64,000 nucleotides of DNA, taken from assembly GCA_001986395.2 (NCBI GenBank), contig MQVO02000025.1:310001-374000 (forward strand), read 5' to 3'. This stretch comes from Irpex lacteus. Its lineage: Eukaryota; Basidiomycota; Agaricomycetes; Polyporales; Irpicaceae. This document shows, piece after piece, positions 11,632 to 22,986 of the stretch. The stretch's first letter is position 1; each line of letters starts with the position of its first letter. The notes beneath the pieces are model-generated. The model worked only from the letters and a program-made list of their open reading frames with translations, made no database searches and was not told where the DNA came from. Position numbers and translations under genes: made by a program.

Positions 11632-14600
11632 TTATGCTGGTACAAGCATGCTAGGACGTCTAGCTTTAGGTTTGGCTATCGGCGTAGCATCCGCGCCATC
11701 TTTCTCCATATCGCTGCCTGGTGAGGAGGGGGAAGCGGGGCCACGACTGGAGGAAACAGACGGTCGGCGTTGCGTATTCAATGCAGGTGCCACAGACGAC
11801 GGTCGAGAAACGCTCCCCGACAAACGAGACGCAGCAGTGGCAGATGAAGGTGGTGACAGCGAGGAACGGGGTCTGACCTTGACAGCCGTAGACGGTGGAT
11901 CCACCCGACGTGCGGTCGAAACGGCCGATCCTGAGGCTGAGGGACGGACGGTACGCGACACCGTGACGGATGTACGAGCGGCCGAAGCCGGATCGCTGTT
12001 CTTACGCTGTTTGGCCATGGTGACTGTACTGCTGACGTCTGAAAGGACAGAAGAGGGGCGTGAGATAGCGGGTGTTCCGAAGATGGAGGACTCCCGACGA
12101 CCAGCGGGTCTGGCCGCAGTCTTTGGCAGTGCTACTCCCTGACGCTTCATCTATATGAAATGTCAGCGATACAGGCCATAGAGTACAGCACGACGATTAC
12201 TGACCATCTCGACCTCCAACTGCTTGGCCTCAATCGCCGTATTCATTTGATCGCGGTCCTCCTTAAGTTGGGTGACCTGTTTCGAATACTGCACCAACTT
12301 TACTTCCTTATCAGCACTTTCCTGCTGTAACTCATGCACCTGTCTCCTCAGACGCTCCAGCTCCAGATTCAGCGTATTCACACGGTCCTTGAGAGCAGTC
12401 ATCTGGACGTCAGCTTCAGCCTTGCCCTTGACGAGCTGCTCCATGGCAGCGCGGGCTTCCACCTCCCTCGCAACGACCTCTGAGATCCTTCGACTCTGCT
12501 CGTCGACGATCCGGTTATGCTCGCGCTTCTGCTTCGTGAGTCCATCACGCGCGTCGTCTACCTGCGCCTCATAGTCCTTAATCCGCTTGACGTGATCAGC
12601 GATCTCCGCGTCCCGTAGACGGACATTATCCTGCAGACGCTTCACGCTGTCCATGGCGAAGCGTACCTCCTGTTCGAGCTGCGTGACTTTGTCCTCGCGT
12701 TCTTGCAAGGCGCGTGTGAGCTCATCAGTCTGCTCTATCTCGGCTCGGAGCTGCTGTTCAAGCTAAGGTAGAAAGGAGCTGTCAGCTGAGTGAAATGCCG
12801 GCAACATGGAAAACCAAACAAACCTCATCTCTCTCCTTCCCAAGCTCGTCCCGACCAGCCCACGCCTCTTCCAACTCAGCCTCGAGGTCCGCGCGGTGAC
12901 CCTCGTCATCATGAGATTCATCCGCCGCCCTGGCAAGTTTTTCTCTCAAATCCTCTACCTCCACCTCCAGCTCCGCCTTCTCCTTCTTCAACCGCTCCAT
13001 ATCCTCGGTGTGCTTCTCGGAGTGTTGCCACTGAGCCTCCACCTCCGCCCTGAGCATGGACAACTCCTCGTCCTTCTTCGCCACCGTGCGCCGTAACGAG
13101 TCGAGTTGAGATCGCAATTGGCTTTGTTCATCGCGAAGAGCGTCGTTATGCGAAACAAGCTCAGATCGTTCCTGGTCCCAGAGAGACTCTACCACGCTTT
13201 GGCGCTCCGCCTCGTCGTCAGAAGATTCTTCGTCTCTCTTCGCATGTGCAGTTATGGTGACGTTCCTAGAATCCTCCTCCGTCCAAGGCAATTTGCTCGT
13301 GACAGGGAGGTTGCCATCCCGCTGCCTGGACTCTGTCTTCACCTTCTCGAGTTCCACGGTCTTGGCGGCCAACTCCCGCCGCAAGCTCTCCTCGTTACTG
13401 TCCCTCTCCTGCTTCTCCCGCTCCAGTTCACCAATCCGCCGTTGCAACTCCCGCAACGCCTCGTCACTCGCCTCGTCCATGACACTTCTATCCATACTCT
13501 CCTCACGACTCCGCTCCACATCATCCTCCAGCGCCCTCACACACCGCTCCAGCTCCGCGACGCGTTTCCGCCAACTACGAATTACGCCTTTCCGTCTGTC
13601 CAGTTCCTTATCAGCCTCTTCCAACCGATGCGTAAGTACTTCAACGGTCTCATCTCGAGCAGCAAGGTCGGATTCGTATTGCGCACACATCTCCTCTTGT
13701 AATGTAAGCTGGGTGCGAAGAGACCAGATAAGATCTTCTTCTTTCGAGGCCGTGCGCGTATGATTCGAAGGAGGAGGGGAGGGAGGCATCATGGTGCCTG
13801 GGGTGTAATAGGTCATCGCGTGCGCGGCGAACGGGTCCCGTTCCGGGGCTTGGTACACCACAATATCGTTCGACGTGTCATTGACCTCCGCAGGATGCGT
13901 ATCACTGGCTCTAGAGGAAGACCGTGAACGTATCATAGACGTGAAGATATTCGTATCGCTAAGCGCGCGATTTCGATTCGGTGACGGGGTGTGTCTCGGT
14001 ACAGAAGATTCTGCTGCGAGGGAATGGAGGAGGTTCTGCCCGAAGCTGAAGGAATGACTCCGGTCGTGCTTAGCAGGAACTTTGATGGTGGGGGAAACGT
14101 CTACAGCGTCTGCGGAGATGAAATCTTCACTGTCGTCTCTCTCGTCAATAACGTTGAGCGACATCGACTTCTCGCTTCCTTCCGAGATCTCTATTGCAGA
14201 GTCTAGCATAGGTGCAGCATATCCAGGAGGAATAGTCGGGGGTTCCTCTGAGGAGAGGTCGAATATATTCCCGAGGTCAGGAGGAGGTATGGGCTGTAAT
14301 ATCGAGTTGACTGCCGGAGTAGAAGGTATGTCTTCGAGGTGGGACGGTGGAGTGGCGAACACAGATTGGACTGACGGTCGGGAAGAAGACGCCGACCGCT
14401 GCATGCGATTCAAGAGGCTCGGATCTTCGAACTCGCTAGCACTTGACTGCTCTGGGCTGATAGTCCGGAAAGCATCCCTGGCGAAGAACCGGACACTTTG
14501 GCCCGTGCCAGGTGCGTTATTGGGTTTGAGGATAGACCGAATGGAGTTGAACCTGTCTCCCTTGGCCTGCCCTTCCACTGGAGTGATGGGTCGGTTCAGG

Positions 14601-15024
14601 CTATCGATAGAGGGACGTGGGGAGTCCTGTGATTGACGAGCAAGGTCATCTGTAGAAACTCTGGCCAGTGATGTGTCTACACAACGGCAACAAATCAGAA
14701 ACGGCATATATCAAAGAGGCTTTCGAACTCACCAGAGGCGATACCCTTGAGTGAAGACAAGACCTTCTTCGGAAAGGTATTCCTCGAGAAGGAGTCTACA
14801 TTCTCGTTGTTCGGAACTTTGGACAAACGCTTGAACATGTTCCGTTTGTCACTTCTTGAAGAGGGTACACCCTGCTCGATAGGTGATTGTTGCTCGGAAT
14901 CTTCTTCTCGAAACACGGAGATGTTGGAAGGGTGTTGATAATCGTTCGTAAGGACCTCGCCACCGGCGTCGATGCCTGGAGTCTCTGGTCTGGCCTTTAT
15001 TACGTTAGTAATTCTTGACCACAT
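11632..15024 (-). CDS. Large coiled-coil protein of unknown function, basic Ser-rich tail
   Basis: A 1073-residue protein in four exons: 15024-14733, 14676-12824, 12762-12205, 12150-11632, all in phase. Residues 1-~400 look disordered and phospho-site-rich, with short motifs such as SILKPNNAPGTGQSVRFFAR. Residues ~410-900 are nearly continuous heptad-type coiled coil rich in Glu, Arg, Leu and Gln (LRTQLTLQEEM, LRRRIGEL-like segments). The last ~170 residues are very basic and Ser/Pro/Arg/Ala-rich (for example PRSSLSPPSSATAAS). A disordered head, long coil and basic tail suggest a cytoskeletal, spindle-pole or polarity scaffold that could bind microtubules, but no diagnostic domain was seen. 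The 3' UTR side is pyrimidine-rich. It is tandem with malate dehydrogenase. Confidence 0.85.
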
Positions 15025-16243
15025 CGTTAAAGTAGAAAGAGTAAACAGAAGGGATAACTCCGAAGGATATGAGCCATGAACGTTTGAAGCAGAATAACAA
15101 GCTCGCGCGTATCCCAACTTCAACATAGCCCCACGTGACCGCATCATGGGCGCCAATCATAATATAGCTGCCTATTATGGATCGAACTCTCCCCCAAGCG
15201 TCGAGGAGTCTCTCAGACTCCCACAGTCATAATCTCGACTTCTATGACTGCGCTCACACTGAGGTATTGTCACTCACTCCGCGGAGCCTTCAGCATGTAT
15301 ATATATATTACATCACAACCGACATACTATTGGTGTACTAACGATAGTGGATGACGATAATCACAATATATATCCAGGTCAGCTATACGCTGATCCAGGG
15401 TTCGGTTACTATTAGTAGTACTAGTAACCCGCAAAATGCGCTCGGTCACAGTCATGCTCCGGAGTTTGATTCATACAGTTAGATGATACTGTGAGTGCTA
15501 GCAACAAGCATGACTGGATAGTTCTTCAATAACGATACTATACCTTGTCCATCAGGCACTGGAAGTCTCGGGCCTCTCGGCCGCGGCGCAGAGATTGCCA
15601 AGTGCATGCCGCAGCTGTCACAGTTGTAAGGGTCTTTGACAGAAATACGATCGTCGCTCCCCAGTATACTTACATGTACAGTACCATATGTAGCATGCAC
15701 GTCAGTAATGACCTCGCATAAATCCACGGTGCTCTTCTAGCCTTCATCCAGATAGAAAGATCGATGGACATGCCTTCTGAATTCTACATCGTTGCCACTA
15801 TCTCGTGGTTTCCAACTTGAACTGCCCTGCAGTGGCATTAACGTTGAAACTTACTCCCTGCCGTCATGCAAACCAGCGACAGTTATTCCGATAACTTGTG
15901 GCGGAGGTTTCTCGTTCTGCTGGGTATTCAAGAGTCAATAGAAACCCTGAGCATCTCCGTCGACCGCTGACGTTCGGAACGGCCCTCCGCGTCCGCGAAG
16001 GTTCATCACCTTGCCACGTTGAATTCCTGGAAAGGGTCTCGAAGGCAATTTGTAGGCATCGCACCTTACAACATTCACAATGTTCCGGAATAAGTTCCAT
16101 TGCATGATACATTAGCACCAGCCGCCCCCGTTGTAAAGTCTGAGAATATACAGTAGGTTCGTCACCATGCTCTGCGGCGCACCCGATGAACCTCTAGTTA
16201 TCCCAGACTACTCTTCTGGAATGGAAGAAAATGTAAGTATTGT
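15025..16243. other. Intergenic region, 1.2 kb
   Basis: Includes the coiled-coil gene promoter. A minus-strand open frame at 15479-15727 contains two Cys (YNCDSCGMHL) but no family was recognised. A TA-rich run lies near 15297-15310. No supported gene. Confidence 0.4.
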
Positions 16244-17112
16244 TCAGACATCACGCAAGAGAACCGGCTGCCATAGCCCTGTGGATATCTGCCGCAACTC
16301 CAAGAGCCATAGACTCTCAAACTTGACTTGCTCAACGTGCCAATCTTTGGAGGGATCGATGGATTGTATATTTCTTTGGTGTACGTCCTGTGCATTTCGA
16401 ACAAATCACGAAAGGAACATTTGCTTGAAGAGGAATACGTCCGTACCATCATCCATCCTTGCACGGTTGTGGCGATTATCAACGCTAGCATCTTATATGT
16501 TAGCCTGCCGCCGGTTTTGTCCAACGGAATAGATCTTCGCAGGGGAGTATAACCCGGCCACTGGAAAGCAGGATGGAAGAGTGCGTATCAGCATCTCATG
16601 TTTCATCAACACAACAGGCGTTCTCACATGGATGCAGATGAATATAGTGTTAGCTCCGAGTGAAACAGGCTGATCTGCGTTCATAAGTCCGCTATAGCTC
16701 GGAGTGCTGACATCCCGTAGGTTGACGCCAGCATTGCCTTGTGCTGAGAATCGAATAGGTTCCCGAAAGGTGGGCGTCACAGCTGAGGGGGGAGAGAAAA
16801 CCTGCTGAGGAACGATGAAGCGGCCTGGCCCGGCGGTAGACGAATAGTCCATAAAAGTGTGATAAGCGGATGTAGCCGAAGTCTATGGAGAAGAATTAGT
16901 GTCGAAGGACGACAGTGAAAGACGCGTATTACCTGCATGTCCGATGGATTAGACTCAGGCGAGATGTTTGGGATTCGGGAGCAAGGATCTGTAGTGAAGA
17001 CCGGGCCCTTGTCCTGCAACGGACGGTCTTTGTACTCTGACACAAAGCGACCGTCGTTCTGGCGCATGACAGTTCCATGTTTCCAGGACGCAACTCCGCC
17101 GACTAAATTCAT
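16244..17112 (-). CDS. WPG-family protein, copy A (extended N-terminus)
   Basis: Unnamed basidiomycete-type small protein, 230 residues from this start, in four phase-0 exons: 17112-16933, 16882-16628, 16560-16447, 16387-16244. Family features are FIVPQQVFSPPS near the start of the shared domain, GVNLRDVS in the middle, an intron exactly before WPGY, and the C-terminal motif ELRQISTGLWQPVL. This copy has Leu in place of the Ser of GSWQP. It has an extra ~60-residue N-terminal exon (GRFVSEYKDRPLQDKGPV) not present in copies C, D and E. Further coding-like segments lie upstream on the same strand (for example EFLIEYTQGDCRFFLSTGK at ~17210-17290), so the gene may be longer. Function unknown, and no signal peptide or membrane segment was seen. 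Confidence 0.65.
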
Positions 17113-19223
17113 CGCATATTCAGCATGCCTGGACCCTTGAAGGCTGAATCTAACGATGTTTCAAGGACGAACTAGGAAGCTTGTCAGACAGATGTGTGGA
17201 GTTCCAAGTCCTAAAGGAGAATGGAGAATGTGCCCTTGCCAGTCGATAGAAAGAACCTGCAATCGCCTTGCGTGTATTCGATCAGGAATTCCACTAGGAG
17301 ATTAGGATGCACGGAAGAAGTGGAATGTGTCAACCGGATCGGCGCTTATCGTAGCATGGTGCTATGTGGCCGAGCCGAGTATGTCAACCTCCGTGGCGTT
17401 GGCGGAAAGGGTTGCAGAATCTGCGGGTTGCCCAAGCAACTTGCAACAAATGCTTATTTGATTCAATGAAGTCATTAGACTTACCTGCTAGGTCCTGTGT
17501 GCTCTTGAAGGTCCAAGGCCATAGCGCCGAAGAAGTGTCGTGTACGCCAACATTACCATTTTAGACTGTGAAGAACGACTCAAGTCGACAGAGGCCTCGG
17601 ACAGGTGAACGGAATGCAGACGATGCGGAATCCTATGCTGGATTACTCCATGAGCAAAATTTCGGCGGGAGAACGAAGGTTGGAAACATGATTCACAGGT
17701 TGACGTACAGGTACTGTTCCTTGAGAGGGAAGTCGACAGTGAAAACGACTAAAAAGGGTCATAAGGCGGAAACTGGTCAAGACGCTGTCCATAGGCGGCA
17801 CGTCGAAATTTACGGATACTCCATATCAGAAACTCTCGTAACACTGGGTCTTATGCGAATATTATGGTCAGCGGAGTAACAACAGAGGATGTACCTTCGG
17901 GCCCGTGTTGCTAAGTTTCCTAGGTTCTGCCAATTCGGCTTCAACAACAGAGCTGTTTGATGCTCAACGGACGCGGAGCGTAAATTGCGTCTATGTTACG
18001 ATCGTTGTCCAACCATAGCCTTCTTCGTGGGCGTCGGAGCTCTGGTGGGCCGCAAGGTGCGTTTACGCACGATTCCAGGCTCCCGAAGTAGAGGTTTCTG
18101 TCTAGGGTCTCGAAGAAAGTCACCAAACGCCTGGTACACACACACGCTGAGTTTGCGTGATACCGTTTAATGGCGGTGGCGGTGGGGCAAGTGAACGGGC
18201 TCGAAGGCTATCGTGCGAGGTCAGGGAGGTTGTAACGGAGAATTCACGATCCCAATACGCAGCTTCATGTGTCGCGAGAATACTCCTATTTGTTGAGGGC
18301 TTAGGGGTGTGATGTTGGAAAAGCTGCTTGCAACACGTGAGGTCTTAAAACCTCCTGCCTTGACAGATTCTTATACATTTTGGATCTTTAGGCTATTGGA
18401 AGGAACAGAGGACCGGGATGAGAAGAAGCAGCGTACGACTAAGGTGCGACAACTGCGTGAAATCCGCAAGTGTCAGGGTCAAGGGATAGATCATGCCCAT
18501 AAGCGAACTTTCTGGTACAGGAGAAGAAAATTGTTTGTACTCAGTGTGATGGATCGCACGCAAGCCCTTGAAAGACGTGCATACCTTCTGTCGACCCATG
18601 CATGCCTTTGAAATACGGCTACAGTGTGAGATACACGGTTCCTGCTCCACGAGTGGTGCTACTGGTCATCGCTGAGTGAAGCAGGAGTGATCAGGAGGTC
18701 TCTGAACTTGCTTTCATGCTCTCGTGAGCAAGTGAATGACCTCAGAGAATAAAGAATAGAGCAGCCCACCTCAACGTAACAAGGGTTCGTCGGCTCTTGG
18801 TTTACGGCGGAAGGCTGTGCGGCATATTTATTGGTCGGACCGTTTCTTGCCGAGCAATACTACTCAAGACGTGCACAGAGATTATCCTGCGTCAGTTATA
18901 ATTCTGCATAGCCATTCACTCTTCGGCGCGATTGCCACTTGAAGGCCAAGGCGAGGAGTAAACTGCAAGGCCGCTCCGTGATCGGTGCTGGATAACGCGC
19001 GTGAGGTTTCAATAGGGAAGAAACAAGCACTCATGTCTGCTGAGTGCTCGAGAGGCTATGTAGGGAACAGTATAGCGCCATCCGTTGAACTGCGTCTGCG
19101 TGATCATGGGGGATACGGTCAATAGCGGGGAGTGTAAAGCAATATTATCCGTTACATTGGAATCTGGAGGGTATAATACAGTAATATATGGGAATGCTAT
19201 AGTACACAATCGGAGACGTACAA
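17113..19223. other. Gene-poor region, possible upstream exons of copy A
   Basis: No complete gene could be built. Minus-strand pieces at about 17210-17290 and 17485-17560 (SALWPWTFKSTQDLAG) read like protein with splice-like borders, but I could not join them in phase. The plus-strand frames (for example 17568-17879 and 18309-18611) match nothing known. A short GGC/GGT-rich run is at about 18170-18187. Confidence 0.35.
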
Positions 19224-20240
19224 CTATGACTTGCCAGGAGCAACGTAGTCCTTCGATAAGTCGATTGTTCCTTTCAAGTGAGTATTCGTAAGTCGGATCT
19301 GCCTTTGTTTCGCGGCGGCCTTCTTGCCCTTCTTCTTTGTGGCAGGCCCTTTGGGAGCGAGCGTTTCTGCAGCAGTAGCCTGCAGACCCTCATTGGCAAG
19401 CTGCTTGAGCAGATCAACTTCGTTCGGAACTTGCAAAGAGTGCCACAAATCCAAAAACTCTACGAAGCGTCAGCATTACATTCCCGGTGATAGAGGCTAG
19501 GTTTGCAGACCTTTCTCAACTTGTGACCCCTCTCCCTCCTCTCCGGGCCGTATCTCATTCCAAAATACCATTCGCAGCTGACCATCCTTCAGCGTCCTCG
19601 TAACATACACCTCACCCTCCTTTTCCAACTCTTCGATCGCCTGGGGGGCCTCTTTCCAGCTTTCTTTCAGGGTTCTGACGGAGAGACCTCCACCACCCTT
19701 CGTATGTTTCTTGATTTCCGTAAGCAAAGATATTTTGTTGCGAACATCATAGTCGTGCTTGAATGGGATGTCAGATACTAGAACGAGTTGGTCCGTAATG
19801 GAAATGTACCTTATACGAATACAGGTCAGTCTTGGGGTCGTGTATAACCCGATCATGCGCCTTAAACTTCTCTAACAGCACCATATCCGTATCCAACGGT
19901 GTGTTTGTTATTATGGCAAGGTCCTGCAGCCGCATGGGATTGCCGGTAGCCTTGAGGTGGCTGACTGCATAAAGGAGTTGGGTATTGACATTGGAGCCGG
20001 TTCCAGTATCCGCAGGTTGGGAAAACACAACATCTACGTAGCTGCCTGTTAGCATTAGCTAGTCGCCAATAGCTACAGCCACCAACTGGACTTTGGCCGT
20101 TTCTTCTTCTTTGAAGAGCCTGAGGAATCGGCGGCGTCGGATGGCCCTGTCAGTGGTGGAGGTTGTGAGTGCCAGGATGTATAGTCTTGACGACCCAGAG
20201 CATTCTTAAACGCAGCAGCGTCTTTAGCGAGAGATGACAT
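19224..20240 (-). CDS. TFA2: Transcription initiation factor IIE subunit beta
   Basis: Subunit of TFIIE, which recruits and regulates TFIIH at RNA polymerase II promoters in the nucleus. It has 290 residues in four exons: 20240-20087, 20045-19810, 19757-19511, 19459-19224. A Ser/Lys-rich linker (SSGSSKKKKRPKSS) leads into two winged-helix domains (LLYAVSHLKATGNPMRLQDL; LLTEIKKHTKGGGGLSVRTL). The family C-terminal block then follows: EFLDLWHSLQVPNEVDLLKQ, the KKKGKKAAAKQRQ basic patch and LTNTHLKGTIDLSKDY. Length matches the human subunit. The start is the first ATG, followed by a typical SSLAKDAAAFKNAL opening. It is divergent from PAN3. Confidence 0.95.
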
Positions 20241-20400
20241 GGTGGTGGTGGTAATAGGAAGACTTTAAAGCTCGTCGCAGTCAGCGCATGAAAGGCACGT
20301 GTAGTTTGCCTGATCAGGAAGCCACATCTGACTCTCCTCGACCTTGGGCGCCTATACACCTCCAGCTCTTGAGAGCGGTCATCATCTCTTTGGCCGCAGG
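20241..20400. promoter_or_regulatory. Bidirectional promoter region, TFIIE beta and PAN3
   Basis: Only 160 bp separate the two start codons, so both transcripts must start from this shared interval, or one must start inside the other's 5' UTR. No clear TATA box was seen. Confidence 0.55.
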
Positions 20401-22986
20401 ATGGCCTTTTTCTCCAGGCCATCTTCGTCTGCGGTGAAGATTGTCGCTCCTTCATTATCTCAATCAGAACCTTCAAGCCCTAAATCCCAGAAGAAGGGTG
20501 AGGAGACTCTGCTGAACCGCAGTCTATACCCATGCTGAACCGAGATTGAAGATTCCACTCAACGCCAGTGTAGGAATATATTGATCTACGGGTATGAGGT
20601 ACTCGATAACTTTAGAAGCGTAGGATGCTGAATGTATATTGTAGATCGTGTAAGTTCGAAGATAAAGGTTGTATCTATTATCACCCGCCGGTACGTACTC
20701 GCGTTCCCTTGGACTCGACACGCGACGACTCACACCACCATAGCGCGACTACTCCCCACCCGCGTAAGTCGTGCACTCTGCGCAACAATTTTTCTTTACT
20801 CAACACATACGTGTAGACCGGAGTCGCCAACCCCCAGTGCGGCTCTCCCAGCCCAGGCTGTTAACGCTCCTGTTTTCGTGCCCAAGAACCCAGGAAGCCC
20901 CGTGCCTGCTGCAGCGACTACTGCATCTAGACCGACATCACCACCGTGAGACATCTCACTCACCTACACTTCATCTGCTCAACGCGTTCCAGTGCGCAAG
21001 CGTCAACTGGCTCTGATTACCAATACGATGATGGGTACGATTCGCAAGGATATGGAGAGTCTGGTGGTCCGTTATCCATGAGCTATATGGCCGAGCAGCT
21101 TCAATCGGTGAGTCATATAATGTATCGGAATGAGGCTGTTAATAACTCCCCCTCAGCTTGACGCAGGCGAACATCCGACCGACGGTCAGATGCTCGATTA
21201 CGACAACATGGATGTATTTTACGCCCCTCAACACGCGTTTACGCGTCAGCCAGTTCGTATTCCAACTAATGCTGCACGTTTGATGACTGATGCTGTGACA
21301 GTTGAACTACCACCTCTATACCCATCCTCGGCCTGACAGCATGCAATCTCGGTACTTTATCTCAGATACTTTGCGCGAAGACCTGCAGAAGCGTTCAGAA
21401 GCTGTCTACTCCGCGCCACCCGCGGGCTTGACACTGCCTGAAGAAACCCAAGGATACCATTCTCTGGTTCCACTTGAGCTGGTCATTGGCGAGCGTCGCA
21501 AGTTCGGAAATTGGTATTCCACCGTGTACAAAGCCATAAATTCGAACGACGGATTACCCTACGTTCTCAGACGCATTGAAGGTTGATAATTAGCACTCGC
21601 AGTTTCTCCCCACGCTAATATAGCCTCAGGATACCGCCTCAACAGCCAATCGGCGTTCGGTAATATCGAAGCGTGGTCTCGTATCAAGCATCCGAACTTG
21701 GTGTCTGTCAAGGAGGCTTTCACGACACGCGCCTTCAATGACAACTGTACGTTTATAGAGATAGCACATGCATTCCTTCTCAGCATGACACCTGACTGCT
21801 TTTGACCTCAGCTTTGGTGGTGGTGTATGATTATCATCCGAACTCTCAAACCCTCTTCGAAGCGCATCTTCGGCCCAAGGCCCCGCAATACCAGAATGGT
21901 CGGCTGCAGTCGCAGAATACCCGCGTACCGGAGCGCACCGTCTGGTCCTATGTCGTGCAGATCGCTAGCGCTATGAAAGCCGTGCATGACGTTGGGCTTG
22001 CTATGCGGATCGTCGATGCAACGAAGATCCTGGTCACTGGCCCCAACAGGTATGCAATATTTTCAAGGTTGGTGTACTTTATTGACAAGTCCCGGCAGGG
22101 TTCGAGTGAGCTCATGCGGCATCGTCGATATCTTGACTCATGAGGCACGCCAAGACATGGGCATGTTGCAACAGGAAGATCTGACGATGTTCGGAAGACT
22201 AGTCTTTACACTGTGCTGCAACAACCCATCTGCTACAAATAATATGGCGAAGTCTATGGAAGCTCTCAATAGGCACTACTCTCAGGAATTGAGAAACGTG
22301 ATTCTTTACCTCATGGCGAAGCCGAGTCCGATGAAGGTGCGTTTTAGGTGTATCGGTGAGCGGTGACATGGGCTAATGGTCGTCAATGCAGAACATTAGA
22401 CAGGTCTGCGAGATGATCGCCCCTCAGACACTCACTGAGTTCGACGAGACCCAATAGTGAGCGGCTATTAATATGTTTAGCATCCTGATACTAAAACATT
22501 GCAGTGCCAATGATCGACTAGAAGGAGAGCTAATGAGCGAGCTCGAGAACGGTCGTCTTGTCCGCCTTCTGTGCAAGTTTGGATTTATCAACGAACGTCC
22601 TGAGTTCGCTCGCGATCCTCGTTGGTCAGAGACTGGTGACAGATACATCATCAAGTTGTTCCGTGACTATGTGTTCCATCAAGTGGACGAGCATGGCAAT
22701 CCTGTCGTGAATCTTGGTCACGTCTTAACCTGCCTCAACAAGGTGAACAGTATGATCTATTATTTGCAGATCTCGTGCTGACACTGCATTAGCTGGATGC
22801 CGGCGTTGATGAGCGCATCATGCTTGTTTCGAGAGATGAACAGAGTTGTCTCGTCGTCAGTTATCGTGAGATCAAATCATGCATCGAGACGGCCTTTGGG
22901 TAAGTGACACCTGTCTTTACACAGGCCGAGATTCTCACCGCATTTTCTCTAGCGAACTATCAACATCCCTCGGAGCAATTCGTTAA
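20401..22986 (+). CDS. PAN3: PAN2-PAN3 deadenylation complex subunit PAN3
   Basis: Regulatory pseudokinase that recruits the PAN2 nuclease to poly(A) tails in the cytoplasm. It has 619 residues in 15 exons: 20401-20497, 20552-20591, 20645-20690, 20744-20763, 20817-20945, 20993-21107, 21157-21252, 21302-21581, 21630-21746, 21812-22049, 22099-22336, 22392-22456, 22505-22742, 22793-22899, 22953-22986. The N-terminal CCCH zinc finger is spread over exons 2 and 3 (QCRNILIYG joined to [15 protein letters not shown]). A Pro/Ala-rich linker follows, then a PAM2-like/linker region and the pseudokinase ([16 protein letters not shown]). The PAN2-binding C-terminal domain starts at [17 protein letters not shown]. 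The start [18 protein letters not shown] is the usual fungal opening. Confidence 0.96.

Noticed and set aside
11588..14636. Several long plus-strand frames (up to ~200 codons)
   Set aside because: They are antisense to the coiled-coil gene and arise from its codon bias. The minus-strand model joins four exons in phase.
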